Assembly: GCF_002849615.1 (NCBI RefSeq) | Contig: NZ_PDNV01000004.1 | Location: 297,939-361,938 of the forward strand | Length of the DNA stretch: 64,000 bases | Direction: 5' to 3' | Source of the DNA: Pollutimonas nitritireducens | GTDB lineage: Bacteria > Pseudomonadota > Gammaproteobacteria > Burkholderiales > Burkholderiaceae_B | Shown here: piece after piece, positions 1 to 8,675 of the stretch | How the letters are laid out: each line of letters opens with the position of its first letter | How positions within the stretch are numbered: position 1 is the stretch's first letter | Notes under the pieces: model-generated | What the model was told of the DNA's origin: nothing | What the model saw: only the letters and a program-made list of their open reading frames with translations | Databases searched by the model: none | Position numbers and translations under genes: made by a program

Positions 1-2094
1 ACTTGGCGGCAAAGATTCACCGCGTTTCACGATGTCGGCGTAGCCGGCATATAGCGCCTGAAGATCCGCCACATCAAGCATTGAGGCGGTATAACTGTCA
101 ACAAACGCCTGGTCATCGAACAATGCACACTGTTCGGCGACCAGCCGGAGCTGATTCAATGCATACCTTGCCTGATTGGGGCTGCCGACAAAAATTCGTT
201 CGAAGTCCAGAAGTGCTTTCGCAATGGTCCAGCCTTCATTCAATTGGCCTACAAGGTTTTCCTTGGGCACTCTGACCTTATCGAAAAACACCTCGCAGAA
301 CTCTTCTTCGCCGCCTATGTTACGTATGGGGCGCACCGTTATGCCTGGCGTCTTCATGTCGGCCAATAGAAAGCTAATCCCAGCCTGTTTCTTGACGTCT
401 TTGTCGGTGCGAACAAGCATGAAGATATGCGTGGCATCCTGAGCAAGCGTGGTCCAGATTTTTTGGCCGGTTACTACAAAGTGGTCGCCATCTAGGATCG
501 CTTCAGTACGCAACGACGCAAGATCGGAGCCTGCATTGGGTTCGGAATATCCCTGGCACCAGACGTGATCGCCCGCAAGGATCCTGGGCAAGTACTTTTT
601 TCGCTGTTCGTCAGTGCCAAATTTGATCAGGACGGGCCCAATATTGATGATGCCCTGGTCGGGTGTTCGGGCTACACCATAAGCCTCCATCTCTTCGATG
701 AACGCAATCAGCTTATCCGGTTCAAGACCCATACCACCATGCTCGCGCGGCCAGGCGGGCGCTATCCACCCTTGCCTGGATAGCGCCAGATACCAGTCCT
801 TGAGATCCGGCCAATGCAGTCTTTGTGGAGGATTACGTAGTTCCGCCGGATAGTTCAACCGGAGGAATTGCCTCGTCATCGCACGGAACCCTGATTCCGA
901 CATGGCATTCCAGTCGTTGTCTGCGGGAATGGTGAAATCGCTGTCTTGTTCTTGCCCCGACCCGGCTGCGGCCGTGGCGGATCCCTCGAACGCCAAGCGT
1001 CTATTCTCGCGTACACCACCCAGCCAGCTGGTCAAATGCAGGGCGCGCTTCAAATAAAGACCGATATCGAGCTCGTCGGTATATCCGATGGCACCGTGCA
1101 ATTGAATGGCCAGGCGGGTCATGTGCAATGCCGCATGCGCGCAGCGTGCCTTCACCCGAGCGCAGCGTGCACCGAACCCGGGATAATCATCCTGTACCTG
1201 AGCAAAGAACTCTTTCAATACGGCCGTAGCCAATTCGACTTGTAGGTAGGCATCGACCATGCGGTGCTGCAGCGCCTGATTTGCACCGATCGGCTTGCCG
1301 AACTGAACGCGGGTTTTCAGATAGTCCAATGTTGCGTTGAACGCGTGTCGCGCAATGCCAAGCAGTTCAGCCGCCTGTACAACGCGGGTGTTATTGTTGG
1401 CCGTTTCGATTGCCAGTACAACGTCCTTGCCCTGACCCAGAAAATTGGCTGCCGGCACGGTGGCGTTTTGAAAATGCAGGGTGGTCGCCAGCGATCCGTC
1501 CACGCGGAATGTGGCCGTGCCAACGGCTCCCTCAGTCGTGGCAGGCATCCAGTAAACCGCGTGGTCATCGCCAGTGCAGGTGATGAGCCAGCCATCGGCC
1601 TTGCCAGGATAAGCCCAGCGCTTTGTGCCAGATATCGTCGCCGTATCGGCATCGGTGGTGGCCGTAGCTCTCCATCCATCGTCAGCCCCGGTATTGGGCT
1701 GCTCCTGCCACGCAAGGCCGGCGATAAGCCGGCCGGCGGCAATGTCCCTCAGCAGTTGATCGCGCAACGCCGATACCGGCAGTGCCAGCAGCACGGATAC
1801 GGCCTGGATCGCCGAAGCAATGTAGGGCTCGGGCAATGGATGGCTCCCAACTTCCATCGCAATGGCGGTTGCCGGGCCGAGGCCCAGACCCAACCCACCC
1901 AGCGACTCGGGAATCAATATGCCGGTCCATCCTGCCTCTGCGATTTTTTGCCAGACTTCACGGTCATAACCAGGTTCGGTGTCGCGAAGATCCCGAATCC
2001 GGGATATGGGTGACACCGTAGTCAGAAAATCTCGTGCGCTATCGCCGAACGCTTGCTGCAATTGCTGCATCTCTTCGTAGGTGGTGTGTTGCAT
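1..2094 (-). CDS. Fused double acyl-CoA dehydrogenase (3' end beyond window)
   Basis: One reading frame stays open from the ATG at 2094 through base 1 (698 codons), so the C-terminus lies outside the window. It holds two acyl-CoA dehydrogenase (ACAD) modules in tandem. Residues 1-390 carry the ACAD C-terminal signatures FGKPIGANQALQHR and QLHGAIGYTDE. A short Gln/Asp-rich linker follows, and from about residue 398 a second module begins, with CQGYSEPNAGSDLAS (about residue 513) and TGQKIWTT, the FAD/substrate-binding region. Such enzymes oxidise acyl-CoA at C2-C3 using FAD. Alpha2-beta2 ACADs built from two different chains are known (FadE28/FadE29 of mycobacterial steroid catabolism); this gene looks like a fused version. 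The substrate is unknown. It diverges from the CoA-transferase gene at 2333, with a palindrome between them. Confidence 0.9.
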   Translation of the reverse strand, partial: MQHTTYEEMQQLQQAFGDSARDFLTTVSPISRIRDLRDTEPGYDREVWQKIAEAGWTGILIPESLGGLGLGLGPATAIAMEVGSHPLPEPYIASAIQAVSVLLALPVSALRDQLLRDIAAGRLIAGLAWQEQPNTGADDGWRATATTDADTATISGTKRWAYPGKADGWLITCTGDDHAVYWMPATTEGAVGTATFRVDGSLATTLHFQNATVPAANFLGQGKDVVLAIETANNNTRVVQAAELLGIARHAFNATLDYLKTRVQFGKPIGANQALQHRMVDAYLQVELATAVLKEFFAQVQDDYPGFGARCARVKARCAHAALHMTRLAIQLHGAIGYTDELDIGLYLKRALHLTSWLGGVRENRRLAFEGSATAAAGSGQEQDSDFTIPADNDWNAMSESGFRAMTRQFLRLNYPAELRNPPQRLHWPDLKDWYLALSRQGWIAPAWPREHGGMGLEPDKLIAFIEEMEAYGVARTPDQGIINIGPVLIKFGTDEQRKKYLPRILAGDHVWCQGYSEPNAGSDLASLRTEAILDGDHFVVTGQKIWTTLAQDATHIFMLVRTDKDVKKQAGISFLLADMKTPGITVRPIRNIGGEEEFCEVFFDKVRVPKENLVGQLNEGWTIAKALLDFERIFVGSPNQARYALNQLRLVAEQCALFDDQAFVDSYTASMLDVADLQALYAGYADIVKRGESLPPS

Positions 2095-2209
2095 GGCTGG
2101 CCTTCGTTTTTGGTATGTCAATGCTTGGGCAGTGTAGGAGCAAATATGACGAGCGGCTAGCTCATCAGTACACAATCCAGAATTGCGAATTCGGTCAACT
2201 TAGCGCGAG

Positions 2210-2233
2210 ATGCAGGTATGGGCATATCTGCAT
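2210..2233. promoter_or_regulatory. Palindromic operator candidate in a divergent promoter region
   Basis: An 11-base arm ATGCAGGTATG (2210-2220), a GG centre, and the arm CATATCTGCAT (2223-2233) form an inverted repeat with a single mismatch. It sits between the divergent starts at 2094 and 2333. The size and symmetry suit a dimeric repressor such as a TetR- or GntR-type protein, but no regulator gene is adjacent inside the window, so the cognate protein is unknown. Confidence 0.45.
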
Positions 2234-2332
2234 TGCATGCGCGCCTATGGCGGATGATGGAACGTTGACCTAGACTCTGCCTTATTGGTGGCTCTCAACG
2301 ATCAGAGGCCATACGCATATCAGGAGAAATGA

Positions 2333-3553
2333 GTGTTGCCATTGTTGTCACATATTCGTGTTCTGGATCTTAGCCGGGTTCTAGCTGGGCCCTGGAGCAG
2401 CCAGATTCTTGCCGATCTTGGCGCGGACGTCATCAAGGTGGAGCGCCCGGGACGAGGAGACGACACTCGAGCGTGGGGGCCTCCCTTTCTTAAGCAGGCC
2501 GACGGTACCGACACAGAAGAAGGCGGCTATTTTGTCGCAGCAAATCGAGGCAAGCGTTCAATCACGCTAGACCTTCAAACTCCTGAAGGCCAGGAAATCG
2601 TTCGCAGACTGGCTGCGGAAAGTGATGTGGTGCTGGAAAACTATAAAGTAGGAACGCTCGATCGACTCGGCCTGGGCTATAAAGATCTATCCAAAATCAA
2701 TCCAGCGCTCATTTACTGCTCGGTAACGGGATTCGGCCAAACCGGCCCCCGAAGCACCCTTCCCGCGTATGACTTCCTGATTCAAGCCATGGGCGGATTA
2801 ATGAGCGTCACCGGCGAGCGCGACGACAAGCCTGGGGGCGGCCCTCAAAAAGTGGGGGTTCCCATTGTGGACCTGGTGACCGGCGTATATGGTGCGCTGG
2901 CGATACTCGCAGCAATCGTAGGACGCAACGAAACAGGCAAGGGCGATCACATCGATTTGGCCATGCTGGATGTACAGGTCGGTTTACTGGCTAACCAGGC
3001 CATGAATTACCTGCTATCGGGTAAAACGCCCAAACGCACCGGCACCGCGCACCCCAATATACAGCCCCAGAGAATATTTGATTGTCAGGATGGACAAATC
3101 GTTCTGGTGGTGGGAAATGACGGGCAATTCTTGGCACTCTGCGATGTGATCGGGCATCCCGAACTGAAGGGCGACGAGCGTTTTTCAAGCAATGGCAAGC
3201 GAGTCCGCAATCAGGCAGAGCTGGACCCGATACTGGACGCCGCCTTTGTATCGAAAGACAGGGAATACTGGCTACGCAAACTGGAAGATGCTGGCATCCC
3301 CGCCGGCCCGATCAATAGCATTCCGGAGGTGTTCAACGAACCGCAAGTCATCCATCGCGAGATGCTGCGCTACCTACCTCATCCCCTGGCCGGTCAGGTA
3401 CCTCAAGTCATGAGTCCGCTACGATTTGCCAACTCGAAAATGAAGGTGGACACGCCTCCACCTCTGCTGGGTCAGCATACGGCCGAGATTCTGGGTAGCC
3501 TTGGCTTCTCGGAAGGCGACATCACCAACCTACGTAACAAGAGCATTATCTGA
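2333..3553 (+). CDS. Class III CoA-transferase (CaiB/BaiF family)
   Basis: 406 residues, the usual length for this family, which moves CoA between organic acids through an aspartyl-CoA thioester. The N-terminus has the family pattern LDLSRVLAGPW and LADLGADVIKVE. The VDLVTG stretch near residue 180 holds the likely catalytic Asp, by comparison with formyl-CoA transferase. The start is GTG at 2333, preceded by AGGAGA at 2322-2327. It is close in sequence to the CoA-transferase at 46524-47750 along its whole length, so the two are paralogues, probably of the succinyl-CoA:dicarboxylate type (inference). A crotonase gene follows about 57 bases downstream and is probably cotranscribed. The acid substrate cannot be read from the sequence. 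Confidence 0.92.
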   Translation: MLPLLSHIRVLDLSRVLAGPWSSQILADLGADVIKVERPGRGDDTRAWGPPFLKQADGTDTEEGGYFVAANRGKRSITLDLQTPEGQEIVRRLAAESDVVLENYKVGTLDRLGLGYKDLSKINPALIYCSVTGFGQTGPRSTLPAYDFLIQAMGGLMSVTGERDDKPGGGPQKVGVPIVDLVTGVYGALAILAAIVGRNETGKGDHIDLAMLDVQVGLLANQAMNYLLSGKTPKRTGTAHPNIQPQRIFDCQDGQIVLVVGNDGQFLALCDVIGHPELKGDERFSSNGKRVRNQAELDPILDAAFVSKDREYWLRKLEDAGIPAGPINSIPEVFNEPQVIHREMLRYLPHPLAGQVPQVMSPLRFANSKMKVDTPPPLLGQHTAEILGSLGFSEGDITNLRNKSII

Positions 3554-3610
3554 TCCAGCCTGCGCAGGCCGGATGGACGAATGGAATCAGCACAATTCAG
3601 GAATTATGAA

Positions 3611-4387
3611 ATGGAAAAATACACAGCCTTGAAAGTGGAAGTGGTCGATCATGTAGCACTCCTGCGATTGGCGAATCCGCCGGTCAATGCACTGAGCACC
3701 GCGCTAATGAACGAGCTTACGCGGGAACTGGATCGCATCTCGGAGACAGATGACATCCGGGCCGTGGTGCTCACAGGCGAAGGCAAGATTTTTTGTGCTG
3801 GCGCCGACTTGAAGTCACGCGGCGAGACAATCAAGGGCCCCGGTGACCTGCCACAACATTCCCGACGGACTCGCGAGTGCTTTCATGCCATCCGCGAATG
3901 TTCGAAGCCAGTCATCGGAGCCATAAACGGTGCGGCCCTGGGGGCAGGACTCGCGATTGTTGCTTCCTGCGATATTCTCGTGGCCGCGTCGACGGCTTCC
4001 GTTGGCCTGCCCGAAATCAACGTTGGACTGCTGGGCGGCGGGCGCCATGGCATGCGGCTTTTCAGCCATTCCAGATTGCGTCGAATGATGCTGACTGGCA
4101 TGAGAGTAGATGGAGACGAGCTTTATCGCCTCGGCATCGTCGAAGCAAGTGTGCCGGTAGATCAGCTCCTGGAAACCGCGATGGAACTGGCACGGGAAAT
4201 CGCATCGAAAAGTCCTTTGTCAGCCAAGTTGGCTAAGCAGACCCTGAATGCCATCGAAGAGATGAGTCTGCGTGACGGCTATCGTTACGAGCAGGACATG
4301 ACTGCAGCTATTGCCAAAACCGATGACGCGAAAGAAGCCCAACTGGCATTTCTTGAGAAGCGCAAGCCCGTCTTTCGCGGCGCTTGA
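3611..4387 (+). CDS. Enoyl-CoA hydratase/isomerase family protein (crotonase fold)
   Basis: 258 residues from the ATG at 3611, which has AGGAA 7 bases upstream; an in-frame ATG at 3581 would add ten residues but has a poorer ribosome site. The crotonase oxyanion-hole segments are visible (FCAGADLKS; GAALGAGLAIVASCD), as is LPEINVGLLGGG, which holds the position of the second catalytic Glu of classical hydratases. The first catalytic Glu (GGCEL in rat hydratase) is Ala here (GAGLA), so simple water addition may not be its reaction; isomerase, hydrolase or lyase activity is possible. It probably acts on the CoA ester made by the CoA-transferase just upstream. The gene ends at a strong terminator. 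Confidence 0.88.
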   Translation: MEKYTALKVEVVDHVALLRLANPPVNALSTALMNELTRELDRISETDDIRAVVLTGEGKIFCAGADLKSRGETIKGPGDLPQHSRRTRECFHAIRECSKPVIGAINGAALGAGLAIVASCDILVAASTASVGLPEINVGLLGGGRHGMRLFSHSRLRRMMLTGMRVDGDELYRLGIVEASVPVDQLLETAMELAREIASKSPLSAKLAKQTLNAIEEMSLRDGYRYEQDMTAAIAKTDDAKEAQLAFLEKRKPVFRGA

Positions 4388-4398
4388 CCTTCGTTGAA

Positions 4399-4439
4399 AC
4401 AAAATGCAGGACACCGACTGAAGGTGTCCTGCATTTTGT
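4399..4439. terminator. Perfect 17-bp hairpin, bidirectional Rho-independent terminator
   Basis: ACAAAATGCAGGACACC (4399-4415), a seven-base loop (4416-4422), and its exact complement (4423-4439). A-rich sequence on the left and T-rich sequence on the right allow termination in both directions. It lies between the converging genes that end at 4387 (+) and 4472 (-). Confidence 0.85.
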
Positions 4440-4471
4440 CTAAGGCAGTCCGTTGAACACCGCCATTTTGC

Positions 4472-5023
4472 TCAGCGAGCAAAGGGCGAAGGCGTTCCTT
4501 CGGGCAGAGAGACCCTGTGGGCAATCAGTGTTAAGGCAACATTTGAATAATGGCCCAGCAACACCGTGAGTTCAATCAGCCCAATTTTACCGAGCTGCTC
4601 GTACGCCGCGTTATATACGTCGTCATCAACGTTGTGATGGCTCAGCAAGTGCGTCACGTAGTTATAAACCGCAGAGTGAAGCTCGTCGCCGAAACTCGCC
4701 GGCTGATTACGACGTATCGCCTCGATCGCCTCGACCGGCAGCCCCGCCTTCTTGGCATTGGGCTCGTGCGCGTACCACTCGAACTCGGCATCCCAATGTC
4801 GAGCTGCCAGTAATATGGCCAGCTCGCGCACGCTATCCGGAAAGCTTGCCGCTTTGAGGACTTTAGCCAGATCAAACCATTTTTCCGCGATCTCCGGGTG
4901 GTTCAGCAGAACCATCCTGGGGCCAATCGGACTTCCAAGATTGCTGATGGTCGCGTCGTAAATTCTTCTTTGCGTAGCCGTCATGGTTTCCAACGGCGGC
5001 GGACTAATCCGGGCAGAAGTCAT
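4472..5023 (-). CDS. Carboxymuconolactone decarboxylase-like (AhpD-fold) protein
   Basis: 183 residues with the CMD/AhpD-like pattern: RELAILLAARHWDAEFEWYAHE, followed by an AxxxGLPVEAIEAIRR helix. The redox CxxC of true AhpD is absent (the segment reads DAEFEWYAH), so a peroxidase-reductant role is unlikely and a decarboxylase or lactonase-like role in aromatic or small-acid catabolism is more plausible. It is the last gene of a minus-strand set with a Bug receptor (gap 34 bases) and a D-2-hydroxyacid dehydrogenase. The start at 5023 gives the normal family length. The substrate is not known. Confidence 0.82.
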   Translation of the reverse strand: MTSARISPPPLETMTATQRRIYDATISNLGSPIGPRMVLLNHPEIAEKWFDLAKVLKAASFPDSVRELAILLAARHWDAEFEWYAHEPNAKKAGLPVEAIEAIRRNQPASFGDELHSAVYNYVTHLLSHHNVDDDVYNAAYEQLGKIGLIELTVLLGHYSNVALTLIAHRVSLPEGTPSPFAR

Positions 5024-5057
5024 AAGGTGCTGGTCCTTGGTTTAACATGTTCATTCG

Positions 5058-6014
5058 TCAATCGACGGAGATTTTTTGCTGTTGAATGACTTCGCTCCAT
5101 CGCTTCTCTTCGGCGGCGATGAATTTCTTGAATTCCGCGGTATCGGCATACACAGGCGAGAGCGCCAGTGCTGCAATTTTCTCTTTGGTCTCCTTTTGGG
5201 ATGCCACCTCGCGCAATCCACCGACGATCTTCTGCTTTACGTCGTCAGGTACATTTGCAGGGGCAAAGAAACCGAACCACGTACCTGAAACAACCCCTTC
5301 AGTTTTACCAGCCTCGTCTACAGTCGGCAATTCTGGTACTTCCGGGATTCTTTCTTCGCTGGTAACCGCCAATGCGCGAAGTCGGCCCTGTTCCACATGA
5401 GGCATGAGGTTAAGCACCGAGAAGAAGGCATTGACCTGCCCACCCATCAGATCATTCGCGGCCGGGTTTGCCCCACGATAGGGAACATGGATGATCTCGA
5501 TGCCCGCGCGGTTGGCGAACAGTTCAGCGGCCAGATGCGGGCTGGTTCCCACGCCCGATGACGCGAACGTGACAGCACCGGGATGTGACTTGGCGTGTTG
5601 AATCAAGTCAGTCACATTTTTGTATGGCAAGCCGGGATGGATAAACAGTACGTTCGGGCCTTGTGCGACCATGGCTAGCGGAGTCAGGTCGGCGGGTTGG
5701 TATGGCATTTTCTTGAACAAATATTGATTGGTCGCCATGCCGACGCTACCCAGCAACAACGTATACCCATCAGGCGCTGAGCGCGCGACGTGTGCCGCTC
5801 CTATCGTTGCGCCGCCGCCAGGCTTATTCTCGACGATCACCGTTTGCCCCCATTTCACAGACAGACCTTCTGCAAAAATGCGTGTCAGGTTGTCGGTGTT
5901 GCCTCCAGCGGCGAAAGGTACGATCAGGCGGACAATCTTGTCGGGAAATTCGGCTGCATGGGCCCCGACGCTACAAACCATGGCCAAAGCCGTGAATGCT
6001 GAACGCAATAACAT
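5058..6014 (-). CDS. Bug/TctC-type periplasmic solute-binding protein
   Basis: 318 residues with an N-terminal signal peptide (cleavage near AHAAEFP). The mature part has the tripartite tricarboxylate receptor pattern: KIVRLIVPFAAGGNTDNLTR, VIVENKPGGGATIGA, SAPDGYTLLLGS. These proteins bind carboxylates or amides in the periplasm and pass them to TctAB-type membrane partners, none of which is present here. It lies between the D-2-hydroxyacid dehydrogenase and the CMD-like gene, so the three probably handle one organic acid. A receptor role is firm by family; the ligand is unknown. Confidence 0.93.
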   Translation of the reverse strand: MLLRSAFTALAMVCSVGAHAAEFPDKIVRLIVPFAAGGNTDNLTRIFAEGLSVKWGQTVIVENKPGGGATIGAAHVARSAPDGYTLLLGSVGMATNQYLFKKMPYQPADLTPLAMVAQGPNVLFIHPGLPYKNVTDLIQHAKSHPGAVTFASSGVGTSPHLAAELFANRAGIEIIHVPYRGANPAANDLMGGQVNAFFSVLNLMPHVEQGRLRALAVTSEERIPEVPELPTVDEAGKTEGVVSGTWFGFFAPANVPDDVKQKIVGGLREVASQKETKEKIAALALSPVYADTAEFKKFIAAEEKRWSEVIQQQKISVD

Positions 6015-6072
6015 TTTTCATCTCCATTGATTGATTTTTCTACCTAGGCACAGTGCGCAGGCATATGTCCGT

Positions 6073-7020
6073 TCAGCCTTCCAGCAGTCGAATCGGGTTG
6101 CCGGCACGCCACTGTTTAATGTTCTCCACGGCATCACCGTAATAGACCCGATAGTTCTGCCACGACCCGTACCCGACATGGGGGCTCAGCAACATATTGG
6201 GCGCCCGCAGTACCGATGAATCGGCAGGTAACGGCTCTACATCGAACACATCCAGAGCGGCGCCGGCCAGGCGGCCTTCCTTCAATGCCTCGCATAAGGC
6301 GGCTTCGTCCACCAAGCCGCCACGAGACGTGTTCACAAGATAAGCGGAATTTTTCATGAACCGAAGATCCTGTGCCGCGAGGATATTTCTGGTGCTTTCC
6401 CCGAGCACCATGTGGACACTCACTACATCGGCTCGGCTAAGCAGTTCCTGCTTCCCGACATAGTGGACATTGAATGGCGCGCATCGCTCGGCGGTCAAAT
6501 TGGGACTCCATGCGATCACCTCCATATCGAACGCGCGTCCGAAGTGGGCCATCCGTTGACCCAGCTTGCCAAGTCCAATCAAGCCAAGAACGCAGCCCTT
6601 CATTGAGAAATTCAAAGCCGGTTGCCATAGCCCTCGGCGCAAGTCAGCGTCGTTCGGTGCTACGCGCTTGAAAAGGGCCATTATCATTGCCCACGCGTGC
6701 TCTGCCGCTAACAAGGGATCACTGCGCGTGCCGCACACTACGATGCCGAGTTCGCGGCACGCAGCCAGGTCAATCGCTTTGTTGCGCGGCCCAGTTGTCA
6801 CCAACAAGCGCAGGTTGGTAAGTTGACGCAATAAGGCGGCGGGGAAACGAGTGCGTTCGCGCATCGCGACGATCACATCGTATTGCTTCAAGCGCTCAAC
6901 CAGATTAGTCTGGGGAATAGGCTCGTTGAAAAAATGGACAGTGTCCGCGTTTCCAAGCTGGTCCCAATTGGCACATTGCGAAGCCACAGCTTGGTAGTCA
7001 TCCAGTACACAGATGTTCAT
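6073..7020 (-). CDS. D-2-hydroxyacid dehydrogenase (NAD-dependent)
   Basis: 315 residues. The Rossmann signature LGLIGLGKLGQRMA binds NAD(P), followed by VNTSRGGLVDEAALCEAL (catalytic Arg region) and the catalytic His in LSPHVGYGS. Family members reduce 2-oxoacids or oxidise D-2-hydroxyacids, and some act as phosphoglycerate dehydrogenases; the absence of an ACT domain and the context favour a catabolic hydroxyacid enzyme. It is the first gene of a minus-strand set with the Bug receptor (58-base gap) and the CMD-like protein. The promoter should lie within 7021-7208. Confidence 0.9.
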   Translation of the reverse strand: MNICVLDDYQAVASQCANWDQLGNADTVHFFNEPIPQTNLVERLKQYDVIVAMRERTRFPAALLRQLTNLRLLVTTGPRNKAIDLAACRELGIVVCGTRSDPLLAAEHAWAMIMALFKRVAPNDADLRRGLWQPALNFSMKGCVLGLIGLGKLGQRMAHFGRAFDMEVIAWSPNLTAERCAPFNVHYVGKQELLSRADVVSVHMVLGESTRNILAAQDLRFMKNSAYLVNTSRGGLVDEAALCEALKEGRLAGAALDVFDVEPLPADSSVLRAPNMLLSPHVGYGSWQNYRVYYGDAVENIKQWRAGNPIRLLEG

Positions 7021-7208
7021 TCAGTTGTCTCATGCACGCGTCCCGGTCGTCGTAACACGCCGCCATTTCGCTTCGTTTTTTGACTTTTAGAGTTCTGCCA
7101 GTTTAGGTGCAGGCGTCAGATGTTCCTAGTCTTGTGACGACAAACCAGCCTTGCGTAAAAACACAAGTCTCGTGCCTTATTCGAAGACGGCGCTGGATAT
7201 CTAGCGAA

Positions 7209-7538
7209 CTAATCAACGATGAATAATTTCGCACCCGTAGTCGTTGACGAACGATGCGGCTCGGCGTGGTCGGCGACTTGATAACTCATTCCCGGCTTGA
7301 GGAGAAATGTCCGACCATCCTCAAGTTCAGTGCGCAATTCGCCCTCCAGACAATACAGAATGTGGCCCTTGGTGCACCAATGATCGGCCAGATAGCCGGC
7401 CGAATACTCGACGGTCCGTGTACGGATATCTCCAAAATATTGCGTGCGCCAGACGGCTTGGCCAGTCTCGCCGGGATGTACTGTTGTCACGACCTCTTCC
7501 CATTTGGTAACTCCGAAAGGGATGCCAAACATTTCCAT
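7209..7538 (-). CDS. DHCW-motif cupin protein
   Basis: 109 residues. The start was placed at the ATG at 7538 because GGAGAA lies just upstream and because family members are about 110 residues; a longer open frame reaches 7664 but lacks family sequence. The diagnostic segment is YLADHWCTKGHILYCLEGEL, then ELEDGRTFLLKPGMSYQVAD and a conserved end HRSSTTTGAKLFIVD. The single cupin barrel probably binds a metal through the DHWC and GH residues. The family is widespread but has no established reaction. It lies between the hydroxyacid dehydrogenase set and a LysR gene, all on the minus strand. Confidence 0.88.
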   Translation of the reverse strand: MEMFGIPFGVTKWEEVVTTVHPGETGQAVWRTQYFGDIRTRTVEYSAGYLADHWCTKGHILYCLEGELRTELEDGRTFLLKPGMSYQVADHAEPHRSSTTTGAKLFIVD

Positions 7539-7692
7539 AAATTCTCCACACGCAAAAATCAAAGGGACGACACGCTGTTCCTTGCCAGGAATGATGTCGG
7601 ACGTAACCAGTATCATAAACACCATCGGGACATCGCCTGCAACGCGGGCGAGCATGCGCCACAAGAATATCCGCCGTGCTCAGTGGACAAGG

Positions 7693-8604
7693 TCAGGACA
7701 TAAGCGCGTCAAGCGTTTTCATATCCTTCTCCAGCTGAGTGCGCATTGCCGACAGAAACGCTTGTGTAAAGCTGGTCAGTTGTTTCCCTACCGGAAATCC
7801 CAAAATACAGGTGAACGTGATCGTTTCCGTAAAACGCCGCAAGACAATACCGCGCTGCGCATAGTCCAGGGCCATTACCGGACTCACCAAGCCTATACCC
7901 AGCCCCTGCTGGACCATTTCGCAAACGCTGACCGAATAAGGAGTTTCAACCAGGACAGAAGGCGTGACGGAGTGCTTGTCCAGGATGACCTGAAGCTGGC
8001 GCCGTGAAGTGTCCTCGGGATTCAGAGCGATGAATGGCTGGCCGTGCAGATCGGTCGGCTTGATGATCGACTTGCCTGCCAGGGGATGGGTGGCAGGCAG
8101 GGCAATGATTCCGTTCAGCCTGCTAAAGAAGGAATGCTCCAGTCCTATTGTCGATACTTCGTCAGCCATCAGGCCCATGTCGCACTGCCCCGATAATAGG
8201 CGCTCGCGCACCTCCCGTGAGCTCATGATCTGCAGCGATATCGTGCGCTGCTTCGCGAGAAGATCCATAGAGCCCAAGACTCTTGGCAAAAACCCGATGC
8301 CCAGGGCCGGCAGGCTCGCCACACTCAGGCGGCCGCCGCTGAACTGACGCAAACTACGCAAACGGTGTTCAATCGCATCGAGTCCCACAAAGCACCGATC
8401 AACCTCGACAAGCAAGGCCTGTGCTTCTGGCGTCGCGTGCAGTCTGCCTCGCAGGCGAAGAAACAGCGCGATTCCGGCTTGTGCCTCCAGACGACGCAAT
8501 GACTGGCTTATGGCGGGCTGCGATACGCCTAGCAGTTTGGCTGCCTTGCTGGTGGTGCCGCATGTCATGACCGTACGGAAGACTTCGATTTCTTTCAGCA
8601 ACAT
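7693..8604 (-). CDS. LysR-type transcriptional regulator
   Basis: 303 residues. Residues 1-60 form the winged helix-turn-helix (SKAAKLLGVSQPAISQSLRRLE), and the remainder is a periplasmic-binding-like effector domain. It diverges from the PLP lyase gene at 8676 and the ABC importer behind it, with about 70 bases between the two starts, the standard arrangement for a LysR activator of the neighbouring operon. The predicted effector is an amino acid or sulfur compound handled by those genes (inference). Confidence 0.93.
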   Translation of the reverse strand: MLLKEIEVFRTVMTCGTTSKAAKLLGVSQPAISQSLRRLEAQAGIALFLRLRGRLHATPEAQALLVEVDRCFVGLDAIEHRLRSLRQFSGGRLSVASLPALGIGFLPRVLGSMDLLAKQRTISLQIMSSREVRERLLSGQCDMGLMADEVSTIGLEHSFFSRLNGIIALPATHPLAGKSIIKPTDLHGQPFIALNPEDTSRRQLQVILDKHSVTPSVLVETPYSVSVCEMVQQGLGIGLVSPVMALDYAQRGIVLRRFTETITFTCILGFPVGKQLTSFTQAFLSAMRTQLEKDMKTLDALMS

Positions 8605-8675
8605 ATAACAATGGCTTCTAGAGTGATAAAAAAGTGGCGATTATTTCTTATTGCTTCGACACTATACTTTCAAGC

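Noticed and set aside
1264..2013. 249-codon plus-strand open frame
   Set aside because: Antisense shadow of the fused acyl-CoA dehydrogenase, with no family resemblance.
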